DNA of 64,000 bases from Perognathus longimembris pacificus (GCF_023159225.1 NC_063188.1:31493626-31557625), one strand, 5' to 3'. Positions 11,476 through 23,529 are shown, numbered from the stretch's first letter. Numbers and translations: made by a program. The notes: generated by a model not told the origin, from the letters alone.

Positions 11476-11699
11476 AGTTAAAAATAAAGAATTAGAGGAT
11501 TCATTAACTAGTCAAAAACCTTTTTGCATCTCATCCAGTAAGGATAGTCACTGAGGTACATTTCTCTTCTATGTCTTCCCTTGTTCAATTCAATATTCTT
11601 GTGTTTCTTCTAAGTTATCACTCAACATCTAGCCCAATGACCCAGCAGAAATAGAATGTATTATAAAAATATAATTTCCCACTCTCTTTTCATTTCCTT

Positions 11700-12190
11700 T
11701 TTTTAATTGTAAAGGTGATATACAGAGGGGTCACAGTTACATAAGTAAGGTAATTAGTACATTTCTTTTTGAGAGAGGAGTCCCTCCTTTTCTCCCTCTT
11801 CCCTCTCGCCTCCCCTCTTCCCCCAAGTTGTAAAGTTCATTTCCAATATAATGTCTAGTGAATATCACTGTTGCTTTGTTCACCCTTTGTCATGCAATTT
11901 CTGTGATTCCCCTTTCCTTCCCCAAATCAGATAAACTTAAAAACAAGATGAAGGGTACAGAAATAAAAAGCAGTCACAACAGGACATAAACCAAAGGGAA
12001 AAAAAGAAAGGGAAAAGAAATACCTTCAAATAGTACATTTTAAACATCTCTTGTTTACATTTCTTAGAGTTCATTTTGATAAGCTTCATTTCATATGGTT
12101 GTATGCACCTAGCTATTGAGATATTGTGATCCTCTGCTAAGAATATCATAGACATATTCTAGAATATTATGTGTATGTTTTACTTGAGGT
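11700..12190 (-). mobile_element. L1 3' UTR (type B), antisense
   Basis: A T-rich start then 'gtgatatacagaggggtcac', a CT-rich block at 11780-11825, 'aagttgtaaagttcatttcc' and 'cccaaatcagataaac'. These last two landmarks mark type B (also at 38.0 and 54.4 kb) and are replaced by other sequence in type A. Confidence 0.72.
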
Positions 12191-12509
12191 TCAGAAATAG
12201 TTGAGATTTCACACCCCACCACTATCTTCTAACCCCATTTTACATCATGCTTGCAGAATGTTTTTTCTTTTCCGGAACCAGCTACACTGGTTCCTGATAC
12301 CTAAATATAAGTATTAGTAACTCAAAATTATCTAAAATAAAACTATTTACACTATGGAAATTGTCAAACACTAGAAATAAAACACACAAATTGTAGATGC
12401 AATTATAACACATTGATGAGCAAGTCCTTGCTTGTACCTTACTGCTTCAATTTTATCAAGTCTTAACTGGATGAATACAAAATGAATACAAAAACTTAAT
12501 TTTTGAAAT

Positions 12510-12905
12510 TTTTAATTTTATTTTTTTAAATAATAATCATTTATTGTCCAAGTGATGTACAGAGGGGTTACAGTTTCATACGTTAGGCCATGGGTATATT
12601 TCTTGTACGATATGTTACCTCCTCCCTCATTCTCCGCTCCACCTTCCCCCTTTCCCTGTCCTCCCATGAGTTGTTCAGTTTGTTTACACCAAATGGTTTT
12701 GCAAGTATTGCTTTTGGAGTCATTTGTCTTTTTCTCCTTTGTCTCTCAATTTTAGTGTTCCCTTTCCCTTCCCTAGTTCTAATACCAGTATATACAGTAT
12801 CCAGGGTACTCAGATGAGATACAGTGATAGCATGGGGACAACCACAGGGAGGGGATACAAGAGGAACATCAAGAAAAGCAGCTATGGTTTCACATGGCAT
12901 ATATA
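12510..12905 (-). mobile_element. L1 3' UTR (type A), antisense, 5'-truncated
   Basis: T-run, 'gtgatgtacagaggggttac', CT-rich block, 'tttacaccaaatggttttgc', 'ctaataccagtatatacag', 'ggtttcacatggca'. Collinear with the 3' UTR of the 51.7-kb L1. It stops around 12900 where the L1 consensus would continue. No TSD identified. Confidence 0.92.
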
Positions 12906-13401
12906 GCATATATGCCTACCTGATCTAGGGAAGGGAAAGAAAAATGACCGTGTAAGATATCACAAGAAATATACTCACTACAACTTAATTTTTTGAAACC
13001 TATATTTAATAATGAAATTACTTCAGGGAATTGTTCTTTTATTCCAAATATCATATCAAAGGACCAAAGGCACTGCACTACTTTGACCTCTGCAGGCATA
13101 GATACCTCTGACTATGGCAATCCATCTTACAACCCAACCTATCAGAGGTTGAGTATAAAACAAACTTTATAGTGTTCTTGATTCTTGGAGGCTACTATCT
13201 ACATTTCACAAAGGAGTGCTGTGGCAATTCTATAGATAGAGATTCTACCAACACTGGCACTGAGGAGTTTCTATAGTCAGCCCTCTGTGGCTGTGAAAGT
13301 ACCTACTGCTATCAAAAGCTTACCCGAGTTCCACTGAAGCCATTCTCCTCCAGGATTGTAAGAGAAGGTGGTGTGTTGCACCCACAGTCTCTTAACAGGA
13401 A
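12906..13401. other. No recognised feature
   Basis: About 500 bases of apparently unique sequence between an L1 3' end and a SINE. Confidence 0.45.
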
Positions 13402-13415
13402 GATAACAAGAATAT

Positions 13416-13620
13416 ATTTTTTTTTTTTGCCAGTCCTGGGCCTTGGACTCAGGGCCTGAGCACTGTCCCTGGCTTCTTTTTGCTCAAGGCTAGCACTCTA
13501 CCACTTGAGCCACAGCGCCGCTTCTGGCCGTTTTCTGTATATGTGGTGCTGGGGAATCGAACCTAGGGCCTCGTGTATCCGAGGCAGGCACTCTTGCCAC
13601 TAGGCTATATCCCCAGCCCC
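13416..13620 (-). repeat. Young IDL-Geo dimeric SINE, 14-bp TSD
   Basis: T-run tail, Geo-like monomer ('cttttgctcaaggctagc' region), then the ID-like monomer ending 'ctatatccccagcccc'. GATAACAAGAATAT flanks it exactly at 13402-13415 and 13621-13634. About 96% identical by eye to the copy at 27.1 kb, sharing 'gaatcgaacctagggcctcg' and 'gtatccgaggcagg', so both belong to one young subfamily. Confidence 0.96.
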
Positions 13621-13639
13621 GATAACAAGAATATTAACA

Positions 13640-13865
13640 TACTCACATAGAATTTATGTATCACTCACTATTTTAAGAGTTTCAACTAATTTAATTCTCA
13701 TGTAAACCCTAATACAAGTACCATTCTTAACCTATTCTCAAGACAAAGACTTGGAGATATAAAATGTTAAGTAACTTGCTTGAGTTTAACACAAACAATA
13801 AGCAGTAGAGTCAAGATTTTGGCTCAAGCAGTCAGTGTGCCTCTAGATTTCATGAGTTTAAGCAT
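13640..13865 (-). repeat. MIR SINE, antisense
   Basis: 'tttcaactaatttaattctc', then 'gttaagtaacttgcttgag' in the order expected of a reversed MIR. Directly abuts the SINE TSD. Confidence 0.6.
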
Positions 13866-14919
13866 ATTATGTTTCTTACTGATACAAAAATGTGCACAAG
13901 TCTCCTGTTATGCCACAATAGTACTCCCTTCAACAGAGCCAACGTAGCACTTTCATTTGGGAGAAATTTTTCTTAGCAATGGATTTCTGTTCTGTTAGAA
14001 ATTTTCATTTGTTGGGATGAAGCTGGAATGAAACAATTTTCCTCATTAGCACCATTCTGAGATGATCTCAAAGGTCCAAATCCCAAGCCCCACAGAAATG
14101 CAAAACAATCAGACCCTAGGATAGAACCTATTAAGGGTCCACCTGCATTTTCCACTGCAGCTGCTCACATTCTCCCTCCAACTCACACTAAAATCAGCTG
14201 CTGCACACATTACTCATTGGCAAGTATAGAGAGTACGTCCAAAGGCTGAGAAAGCAGCTGTGTCTCCTTTCCTGGGATGCGGGGAGGGGATGCTGGTCCA
14301 GTTATGTACTAGAGCTGGCTTATACTGGCTAGTGAAAGCCAGTTGTTAAATTGTTAAGAATGCTATAATGTAAATGTGAAACATGGCCATGATTAAATCA
14401 CATAAACCTGTGATTAGAAATATACAAAAACAGGGGCATCTACAAATACTCAAAATTGATTGTTTCTCAAAAACCTCACTATATTTTCTTATTCTTATCT
14501 ATGCTGTTGAAGTTGTTTATGGCTGTTGTATCTGATAGTGTGCTACTGTGTATCCCTTCCAACCCCAGGTTTAGTGACGTTACGTTGCAGTTTGAAACAT
14601 GATGGTTTGAACCATAGTGTGAGTACATACACTATGAACATCAGCACAGAGCTTCTTCTTTGGGAAAATGAATGGCTAAACATTTACTACAACATCATTA
14701 TTCCCATGTCCTGACCTATCAGAAACACATTCAGCCCAACAGCAACACCCAGAGAACATGTGTTATCAAATGTGAGCTCTTAGTTTCTTTACTCCAGATC
14801 AAGGCTTGAAAGTTCCCCATCCCCAATACAAAGTTTCATTGGCTAGAGGTGACATTGTAATGCTATTTTGTTCATTGATATCTATCTGCTTCCTCCTATG
14901 AACCAGACGTTGATTTGGA
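13866..14919. other. No firmly recognised feature
   Basis: About 1 kb. A stretch at 14300-14360 ('agctggcttatactggct') has the look of an old DNA transposon, but I cannot name it. The 60-codon minus frame at 13973-14155 has no recognisable domain. Confidence 0.4.
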
Positions 14920-15235
14920 TGCTGGCTGTACAGCTCTGATCAGATCATATTAACATTCCCATCTTCATGGAATTTTCATTCTGGTTGTGATGGGAAAGGT
15001 AGAATACACAAGAAGGAAACATGATATTTCATGTGCTTATATGACAAGCATTAGGCAGGGGAAGCTACTTTAGACTGGTGATCAAGAAATGTCTTTGTGA
15101 TAGGATAGCATTTAGGTTGAGAGTTGAATGCAGAGAAAGAGGCATCCACATGACTATCTGGAGAAAAATGTTTCAAGGAGAAATACCAATGAATGTAATT
15201 TGTACCTGAGATGGGAAGGAGCCATGCTTATTTCC
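14920..15235 (-). mobile_element. L2 LINE fragment, antisense
   Basis: Tracks the reversed L2 3' region: 'catggaattttcattctggt', 'gatcaagaaatgtctttgtg', 'ggttgagagttgaatgcaga', 'gtttcaaggagaaat'. Heavily diverged but collinear over 300 bases. Confidence 0.6.
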
Positions 15236-15267
15236 ATTAGTTATTTCCATTCTGTTAGTTAACACAG

Positions 15268-15466
15268 TAGGTTTTGGATTCAGCCTTCTTGGGGTTGTTA
15301 CTGATCCTGTCATTGACTCTGTGACCCTAAGTAAATCATTTAACCTCTCTGTGTCTAAGTAATTTCATTTTTAAAATAGCATACCCATGGAATAGGCAAC
15401 ATAAGCAGTTGAAAGACTTCAGTGAAACAATGTATACAATGTGCTGAGCACAGGGCCTGGCATACA
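15268..15466 (+). repeat. MIR SINE, sense
   Basis: 'cattgactctgtgaccctaa', 'tttaacctctctgtgtctaa' and 'gcacagggcctggcatacaa' give the MIR core and its LINE-like 3' end in order. An ID monomer is inserted at its 3' end. Confidence 0.72.
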
Positions 15467-15483
15467 ATAAATAATTTAAAATG

Positions 15484-15578
15484 GGGTTGGGAATGTGGCT
15501 TAGTGGTAGAATACCTGCCTAGCATGCATGAGGCCCTAGATTCAATTCCTTGGTACCACATAAATAAAAAATAAATGC
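15484..15578 (+). repeat. ID monomer SINE, sense, 17-bp TSD
   Basis: 'ggggttgggaatgtggctta', 'tagcatgcatgaggccctag' and 'gattcaattcc' form the ID body with an A-rich tail. The 17-bp duplication 15467-15483 / 15579-15595 (starting ATAAATAATT) has one mismatch. A solitary left monomer, as expected of the ancestor of the dimer's left half. Confidence 0.9.
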
Positions 15579-15624
15579 ATAAATAATTCAAAATGTCCAT
15601 AAGCACTCATCAAGATGCATTGTA

Positions 15625-15710
15625 TTCATAGACTGCTTTGTTGAATGGCAATTCCTTTGTACAACTACTTAAAGAAAATGAAAATACTTTTAAAAATATA
15701 AATAACAAAA
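15625..15710 (+). mobile_element. L1 3' end (type C), sense
   Basis: 'gactgctttgttgaatggca' and 'ttcctttgtacaactactta' followed by an A-rich tail. Matches the terminal part of type C elements at 39.2 and 51.4 kb. Confidence 0.55.
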
Positions 15711-16509
15711 GTACTAAAAAACAATAAATTGCAATTTTAGAAAACTGTCCATTACTATTACTACTATTACTGTTCATTAGTATTGCTATTACTACTATTA
15801 CTACTAACACCACTGACAGGTGCTACCTGTGAGAGAGCTCAGTAACTATAGAAACATTCCATTAAGCTAAAGGTGGAAGAAAATAGGGAGACGATGCTGC
15901 AGTCTATTATACTGGGTTTGCCCTTCTCTGGGCCTTTACCCTCTCCTGGCTAGAAATCCTTCAAGTTACTATCTCTTAGATAACTCAGACTTTCCATTTC
16001 ATGGCACACAAGCACAGCTTCACATGTCCCCTCAGTTTTAGGTCCTATATAACACTACCCATCACGGTTTTTCTGGTAGTGAATAGAGAAACTGTGCTTA
16101 CACTGGAATCCAGCTATTCTATTCATTCTAGACTCCAAGGCTTGGGTTACTGCCCCATTTGTACATTCCATCTCAGAGTCCAAAAGTAAGACAGCAATTT
16201 TCAGTACTGGTTCATTCGCTTCCATTGTTGTGACTCCAGGTTTATATCCAACTTGGAATATGAAGATTTCCATTTTACTTAGATGCCAATGATTGCCACA
16301 TAATCCTTACCATGTGGTCATGCTCATTTCAAATCTCATTTCAATTTCAATCTTTGAGGCATCATTATTAAACTGGATCTTTGGGGCTTACAGCTGTGTT
16401 AATTTACTGGTAATGACAAGTATTAGTTGCACCTTGACCAAGTCAAATTTACCATATTATTTAGATTGAATAATATATTAAATATCTTCTAACATTCTAG
16501 AAAGGAAGA
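15711..16509. other. No recognised feature
   Basis: About 800 bases. Includes a TTA/CTA-rich patch at 15750-15805 ('actactattactactaac'), a short imperfect trinucleotide repeat. Confidence 0.45.
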
Positions 16510-16710
16510 GAGTTCAATATGTAGCAGTTGTTTAGCAAAGGTGCAGACTACTTTTGTTAGAATTGTAGCTCTTCCAATTACTATCTATATTATCTTGGTA
16601 CAAATTACTTATCCATTTGGTGTCTTGGTATTCTAACATATAAATTAGAAGTAAAAATAAGACCAGGGATATAATAAGTGCTCACTATTAGCTACTATTA
16701 TTTTAATGTT
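16510..16710 (+). repeat. MIR SINE, sense, diverged
   Basis: 'gtagctcttccaattactat' to 'cttggtacaaattacttatc' and 'aataagtgctcactattagc' follow MIR order, including its 3' 'aagtgctca' segment. Confidence 0.62.
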
Positions 16711-17844
16711 CAGCATTCTATTTGACCTCCTGTATAGTCTGTTCTCTATATGGATCGTGTAGTTTTATTTCTTGACACACTTCAAGAACAAGAGAAGTAT
16801 AAACTTGGCCTGCAATGCCCACAATGCCTGAAATAACATCACACTTGAACTCACACTAAAAAGTACAGATTTTACAGCCCAAAGGTGTAGTTCTTGAACA
16901 CATTCAGGAATGATGCCAAAGTAACACAAACCAGGAGTAGTTCCCCCATGGGTTAATCAAAGTTGTCCATAGCTGCCTGCACCTCACCAAGAACTGCTTA
17001 ACATTTTATTCACCATTTCTCTGCCCTGCCGTTGTTAAGAGTAAACCTTTACTTCAAGAAAATGGGTTGTTATAGCCACAGCAACTGAGGTAAAGTGCCT
17101 CTGTGGACTTCCTAGCCATCTGGCCAAGCTTCATCCATCTGCATATCATTCTCCTATAGTCTGAGTCAAAGAACTGAACCAGTCTAATGCTATAAGTTTC
17201 CCTCTGACATACCACTTACCAGCCACATGACTGATTCACTTGCTTCACCGTAGCACAATTTTCCTATGATATCTCAGTATATTCTTGCTTTGGAAATACC
17301 TCCTATCATAGAAGCTACAGTCTGAGTCCTCTTTGCTGGTTTTATTTTTAGCATCAGGAACACACAGGTAGCCAGTTAGTAGCCTAAGAAATTAAGAGCC
17401 CAGAAGAATTTATATTCTGACACATTCAGAGTCAAGAATCAGTACTTCTGTTTATTTGCTATATGCTAAACTCCCAAAAATAGAGCCGAGGAGAATTATT
17501 ACCAAAATATCTAGTCTAGACACATGACATGATTCTCAGAGACATGTTCAAGGATATCACAATCGGCCTTTCAGAAACCCCTAGGATCACATTGTTCATG
17601 TGGGTTCTTGGTGGTACTTGTTGAAGCTGTGGGGCTGTGGTTATATGTGATTTGCCTGTCCATGTATTCTTCAAGAACCTACAGCATGTTACCATCTCCC
17701 CAACATTGTAAACTAATAACATGGGCCTCCAAGTGTAATATAAAAGCTGACATTGATTGACAATCTCTGCTGGCCAAGATCCCATGTAGGTGAATATGGA
17801 GAACACATCAAAAGACATTTTCCATTGGCCAACTTATTACAATT
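16711..17844. other. No recognised feature
   Basis: About 1.1 kb with no repeat or gene I can assign. The 100-codon minus frame 17516-17818 shows no domain. Confidence 0.45.
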
Positions 17845-18170
17845 AAACTCAATGAAACACAAAATTAGATCACGCCACTACTCTGCTTATATCTTTCAAT
17901 AGCTCACCATTGCCTACAGGGCAATGTCCAAAAGAATTAGCACAGCATCCTAGAGCTTTCATGACCGTGGCTTCCAAATGCTTTTCGTCAGGAACAACAG
18001 TAAACACTACATTTTACCTATTGTCTACTGTCTGCTGTATCTCTCCAGGTACTGGATGCTAGAAATCCACACATTTTTACTATTTTGTTCAAAGTACACT
18101 ACCTTTATAGTGTTATTCCTCCTCCCTTTGTTAGCCCTGGGCCCCAATCTCAGGATATCACCAGACATGC
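17845..18170 (+). mobile_element. L2 LINE fragment, sense (donor of a local duplication)
   Basis: 'attagatcacgccactactc' and 'aatagctcaccattgcctac' match the L2 segment usually 'cagatcatgtcactcctctgct...'. Its internal part, 17969-18047, recurs 1001 bp downstream inside an unrelated L1. Confidence 0.62.
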
Positions 18171-18174
18171 TTCT

Positions 18175-18290
18175 GTAGCTTATTGAGTGATTGCCATGTG
18201 CCAGAAACTATGCTAAATACTTTTACATACATGATATTATCCTTGACCCAACAACTCTACTATTACCTTGATTTTACAGGTATACTTGTA
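18175..18290 (-). repeat. MIR SINE fragment, antisense
   Basis: 'ttattgagtgattgccatgt', 'gccagaaactatgctaaata' and 'gattttacagg' are the reversed MIR 3' half. Confidence 0.6.
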
Positions 18291-18969
18291 AAGAACACTT
18301 ATTACTGAGATGATGCTATGTTGAGGATGCCATTAAGGCCTCCATCTCCACTAAAGGAAGGTTCAAGTTTGTCTACTGTTTTTATTTTTTATTGTGGCAA
18401 CATATATGTAACAAAGTGACCATTTTAGTGACTCAAAAGTGTTTGATCTACTGGTATTGGGTACACCTTCTATCTAGTTCCAAAACATTTTCATTGTTCC
18501 AAGTAGAAACTCCATACCTGTTAGATAATCCCTTCCTATTCTCTTCCCTTCATAGCCCCTGGCCAGCACTAATTTGTTCTCTGTATTTATGGGTTTACCT
18601 GTTTTGCGTATTCCACATAAATGAATTCATATAATACATGACTAGCTTTCACATAGGGTAATATTTTCAAGGTTCATCAGTGTTGTACCATGGATTACTT
18701 CATTTACTTTTTATGGATAGTACTATTTTACTGTATGCACATGAACACTATTTGCTTATCTATTTATCCACTAATGAACATTTAGTTGTTCCTACCTTTT
18801 GGTTATTGTGAATAGTGCTGCTATGACCATTTGTGCACAAAAATTCCTTTCAGAGTACATGTATTCAGTTCTTTTGAGTATATGCCTGGGAGTGGAATTC
18901 CTGGAACTTTGGGAGGAACCACCCACCTCCCTGTAGTGGTGATCATTGCTAAAATGTAAAATGTAGTAT

Positions 18970-19048
18970 GGCTTTCAAATGCTTTTAATCAGGAACAACA
19001 GTAAACACTACATTTTACCTATTGTCCACTGTTTCCTGTATCTCTCCA
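18970..19048. repeat. 79-bp local duplication of neighbouring L2 sequence
   Basis: 73 of 79 positions match 17969-18047 in direct orientation, 1001 bp away. The copy interrupts the L1M. An 11-bp inverted repeat (ATGTAGTATGG at 18961-18971, CCATACTACAT at 19050-19060) brackets it. Confidence 0.88.
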
Positions 19049-19609
19049 ACCATACTACATCCATACTAGTAATGAACGAATGACCACTAATATTTTCCTA
19101 CATTCTCATCAACACTTCTGGTGTTTAAGATTTTGTTATTGAGATAACTATCTTGTGAGTACAAAGTGGTATCTCAGTGTGAGTTTGACTGGATCTCCAT
19201 AATAATTAGTGACATTGAATATCCTTCCAAGGGCATTTGTATATCTTCTTTGGAGAAACTTCTTTTTTTCCCATCATTAGAATCTCTTCTTTAATTGGGA
19301 TATTCGCTTGTTCATGAGTTGCAAAAATGGTTTAATATATTCTAGATACAAGAACTTTGTCAAGTATGCAAATACTCTCTCCCAGTCTGTGATATATCCT
19401 GTCACTCTGTTGGCAGCACAATGTAATGCACGAAAGCTTCAATTTTCATGATTTTTATTATCTTCTAGTCTGTCTTTTCTTTCATTGTTTGTGATATTAC
19501 TATCTAATAAACTATTGCCAAATTCAAAGGCATGAAAATGTATTCCTATGTTTCCTTCTGAGTTTTGCACTTTCATTTATGTATTTGTGTATTTATTAAC
19601 TGTTTATTT

Positions 19610-19685
19610 CTTTTGGACTAGGGATATAACCCTGCGTCCCATATATGCTGGTCAATGCCTTTTCCACTTAGCTACATCCTCAGTT
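19610..19685 (-). repeat. ID monomer SINE, antisense, old
   Basis: 'actagggatataaccctgcg' and 'cacttagctacatcctcag' are the reversed B-box and 5' end of an ID monomer. Confidence 0.58.
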
Positions 19686-19824
19686 TCATATAACTCTAGC
19701 GCTTACACTTAGATCTTTGACTCATCTTGAGTTACTGTTTGTATTTGGTGTGAAATAGGAATGCAGCTTTATTATTTTGTATATGGATGTCCAGTTGTCC
19801 CAATAGATTTGTTCTTTTCTTGTA

Positions 19825-19985
19825 TTTTTATCTTTAAGTAACTATACAAAGGAGTTTTCATTTAACAAAGCAATATATGAATACAATAGATCTTGATCAA
19901 TGTCACCTCTTTCAACATTCGCACCCATCCATCCCCTCCACAGCCTTCTCCTCACTCTTCTTAATTTTGTAGGATATACATTGGA
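19825..19985 (-). mobile_element. L1 3' end (type C), antisense, nested in L1M
   Basis: 'aagtaactatacaaaggagt' and 'atcttgatcaatgtcacctc' are reversed type C landmarks. The 8-bp TTCTTGTA occurs on both sides (19817-19824, 19986-19993), and the host L1M resumes right after it. Confidence 0.65.
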
Positions 19986-20844
19986 TTCTTGTACAACATC
20001 ATTTGTTAAAACATTATCCTTTCCACAGTTAAATGATGTTGGAAGTTTATTTTAAAATAATCAATAGACCATAGATACATGAGTTTCTATATTCCGTTAA
20101 ATTGATCCATCTATTCTTACACCACTACAACACTGCATATACTACTAAACCTTTGTAATAAATTTTGAAATTAGGAAATGTGAGTTATCTAATTTTATTC
20201 TTTTTTAAGATTTTTATGCTGTTTGAGGCCCTTTGGAATTACAAATGGATTTGAGGGTCAAATGCTAATTTTGTGCCTGAAAGCACACTATTGAGATTTT
20301 GATAGAGAACATAGTAAATTTTTACAGAAATCTGATTGGTATTGCCATCTTCACAATATTAAGTCTTCCAATATAGGAACATGGGACATTGCTCCATTTA
20401 TTTATGTATTATTTAATTCAATACTGTTTTCAGTATACAAGACTTGCTCTTCCTAAGTTCAATTTATTACCATTTTTATTCTTTTATAAACAAAGTTGCT
20501 TTCTTGACTTCCTTTCTGAAATGTTTACTGCTAAAGATGTAAAAATGCTAGCATATTGAATTTAGAAGATAGAAATATTCAGCAAATAGCAAATTGTAAG
20601 CTATGCCACTACTACATGGACATAATATTGTCAAGTTGATAACATTTTCACTTATTCCTCTTAGGACAAACTATGAGAAATATTTACTTAAGAGCCCTGA
20701 AATATAATTCCTGAACTAAGATTTACTTAGCCAAAGTGTTCTCCTAATGTCAAGGGCAAAGTAAGATATATTTGCATTGGTAAACTTGCACTCATCTAAG
20801 CCAATTCATCCTATCCAGCCATTCTTTGTGATTTTGTTGTTGTT

Positions 20845-21005
20845 GTTGGTCTACCTGTCTGCTGTCTCTTTCACTGGACTGAACTCCCTGAAGGAAAATT
20901 CAGTGTTAATTTTATATGTCATTATATTATTTTCCCAGTATTTGGAGCAGTGGCTAGAGTCATGATATGCACTTCAAACATATTTGTCAAATAAATGAAT
21001 GTGTT
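20845..21005 (+). mobile_element. L2 3' end, sense
   Basis: 'ctgaactccctgaaggaaaa' and 'tttgtcaaataaatgaatg' resemble the L2 3' terminus (normally '...gctccatgaggg...aataaatatttgttgaatg'). Confidence 0.5.
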
Positions 21006-21139
21006 CATGCTGAAAGGCCTTCCTTGTGAAACATGAATTAAATTAGCTTGAACATTTAATTTTGAAAAGATCAGCTGTCAATCTGTACTTAATTTGATTC
21101 CAACACCTTTTCCATGGTTAATTTGATCTAAGATGGTTA

Positions 21140-21310
21140 ACTTTTAGATGAAACACAAATTGGATCATGTCATCACTTCGTTTAAAATTGTTCAATAACT
21201 TGTAATTGCCCACAGAAGAACATCCAAAAGTGTTGGCAGGAATGCTAAGGCTCATGGTGACAAAGTTTGTCAAACTTTCTGACAGTGATACATGGTACAA
21301 CATGCAGCTT
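21140..21310 (+). mobile_element. L2 LINE fragment, sense
   Basis: 'caaattggatcatgtcatca' and 'aataacttgtaattgcccac' match the same L2 segment as at 17.85 kb, independently diverged. Confidence 0.58.
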
Positions 21311-21497
21311 ACATTTCAGTTCTGTACACACCTGTGTAAACTAAAGTTTCCCCAAAGAATTCTTACTGTACTCTGTAGTGCACTACATTATTGTCTATTA
21401 TAGTCCTTGTAAGTTAATAAAATGTTGGTCATGGTTGATTGAAGTGATTTTCCTTAATATGTTCTAAGATAAGTTTTGGAAGAAAAGATCTTATCTG

Positions 21498-21582
21498 AGG
21501 TGTACAGATATGGTTCAAGTGGTAGTGTACCACTTTAGTAAGTGTGATGCCCTTAGTACAAAGCCCAGTATTTCAAAAAAAG
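21498..21582 (+). repeat. tRNA-like SINE monomer, sense, old
   Basis: 'atggttcaagtggtagtgta' (A-box-like), 'taagtgtgatgcccttagta', 'caaagcccagta' and an A-rich tail: the ID-type 3' module of an old composite SINE with its head lost. Confidence 0.52.
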
Positions 21583-23529
21583 AAAAATCATTGCTCTGTG
21601 ATTTTGCCTCTAGCTCCAGCTCCTCCAATAATATTGACCTCTTTCCAGTTTCCCTCCTGGACCCTGGTCTTGCCTTCATTCACATCACTCCCACCACCTG
21701 TAGTTTTTTTTTTTTTTATTTCTGTTTCCAAACTCAGGTAAACATTAAAGAAGCTGCCTGTCTCCTGGAAGAAGTGGTTGCTCCTACCGCTGGGTCATTC
21801 CCACCCTACTAGTGGGCACCTTGTAACAGAATCTTTTATCAGAGCCCTTAACATAATGTGTTATATGTAGTTACTTATTTAATTTCCCTTTAATACTAGG
21901 TAGGGATATAAATGCATCAACTGAAATTCCTTGTTGCTTCACATCTACCAAAACACTTAGTGACTCTCTGGGATCATTATGGTTTTCGTTTTCCAACTAC
22001 TCATGGAAAGAACAAATTTGGCTGGGTTTTAGGGGAAAGTTTTAATGAATTTTCATACATTACTGGAAAGGGGAGTGAGTTCTGGTATTTCTTCTATATT
22101 AAACATTTACCACCGGGTCTAGTATTTTTCCCTAGATGGTTAGGGGCTGGAGAGTTGATGAAGGAATGTTTGAAAATGGTATCCTGCTGGGCTTGGGTTT
22201 GACGTTATGGTTGGTTCAAGTTTGTCATGTCAGTTCTATTCTGACTTTAGATACTCTTTCATGGAATTCTTACCCTTTGCCATAGAGCTCCAGGCTGATG
22301 CGTGGTTTGCTGGGCTTGACCTTATAGGTTTTATAACTTGATCCTCTCCGTTGGCTCTTCTTGTTCATGGATGTCTCAGGGTAAGAGAGAGAGAAAGAGA
22401 GGGAGAGAGAAATACAGAGAGACACAGAGGAGAGGTGTCCTTTGCTCCCCAAGGCTTTATGATAGCACTGTCTGTCTCGATTAATATCCCTAGGTTGACT
22501 CACCACAATCTCCTGAAGGAGAATGTTCACAGAGAGAAAAATGGTTGAGATACAGTCCTTGTCCTCAACAATTATACAATTTAAATACCATATTGAATAG
22601 CTAATGTAGTATCTCTGTGTTTCCTCATCCTTGCCAAACTAGAAATCTCTGCCACTGTTGGGTCCTTGTCCTTCTGCATCTTCAGTTGCCTCAGCTTTTT
22701 GTTGTGAACTGGACCAACACATCACTCAAAGTGGCCCTAGAGTCTTCCTGGCCAAGTAAAAGTGTGGTTCCCCCAGAAACCTTATTGGAACAAAGGATAA
22801 TGAGTTTCCAGTGTGCTTCTCTTTATCTGGAGCCTACATCCTTTCTAATACATTAGACCTCTCTTTTCTAAATTACTAAAATTTCCCAGAAAACACTAAC
22901 TAATGGTGATTACTTTGGACAAATATAAAGAAAATCATGTTAGATGTACTGCAATGTTGACAATGGGTTGCAACCCATTGCGGTCAAGCACAGAGTATCA
23001 TATCACCTCAAAGGGTGGGTCTTCACAATCCTGAATCTAAAAGGAGCACATATTCATCTCTGTATCAGAGTTGAAATGAATGAAAATTAGGACCTCAGAC
23101 TTTCTTTGGGTTGAACTATTTAATTGTTCCCTTTAGAACATGCAATGCCTCAAGGATGCAGTCATGTCTTATGAGTAATAACATCCATGAGAGTGAAACT
23201 GATCAGTTGTTTCAAGGACATAGTGACATTCCCTGAGGGTCTGGTTCCCCCACAAGTTTCTGGTTTAGATAGTTCTAGAATGATTATAGCAGGACCAGCA
23301 CATAGATGAGAGACATTATGGTACATTTACGTTTGCTCTATAGAGAAATATTATTTCCATGTCATAGACTGGGCTTTTCCTGTGAACATCAGTTCTTATC
23401 TCTGACAGACTCATTCACTACTAAGTTGGAGGCTTACTAAGCATTTTGTATGTAATATGTCCAATAATGAACTACATATCTACCCTCACCCACAACCTGG
23501 TTCTCACATTGGCTTCCCAGTATTACTGA
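21583..23529. other. No recognised gene or repeat, apart from simple tracts
   Basis: About 1.9 kb of mostly unassigned sequence. It holds a GA-rich run at 22384-22436 and a perfect 20-bp palindrome at 22961-22980. Open frames of 65-100 codons (for example 21912-22202 plus) show no family resemblance. Confidence 0.45.
22961..22980. other. Perfect 20-bp palindrome
   Basis: CAATGGGTTG is followed at once by its exact reverse complement. TTGA/TCAA outside extend the symmetry loosely. A 'gggttgcaaccca' palindrome is reminiscent of some old DNA transposons, but no transposon body was recognised. Confidence 0.9.

Larger units (their letters stand above)
18378..20525 (-). mobile_element. Old L1M element (3' UTR to ORF2), antisense
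   Basis: Runs from the reversed 3' UTR ('gtttacctgttttgcgtatt', 'gtgaatagtgctgctatgac') through the ORF2 C-terminal region ('ttgtatatcttctttggaga', 'agtctgtgatatatcctgtc') to 'gccatcttcacaatattaag'. About 2.1 kb, frames destroyed. It carries three insertions: a duplicated L2 patch (18970-19048), an ID monomer (19610-19685) and a type C L1 3' end (19825-19985). Confidence 0.77.
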
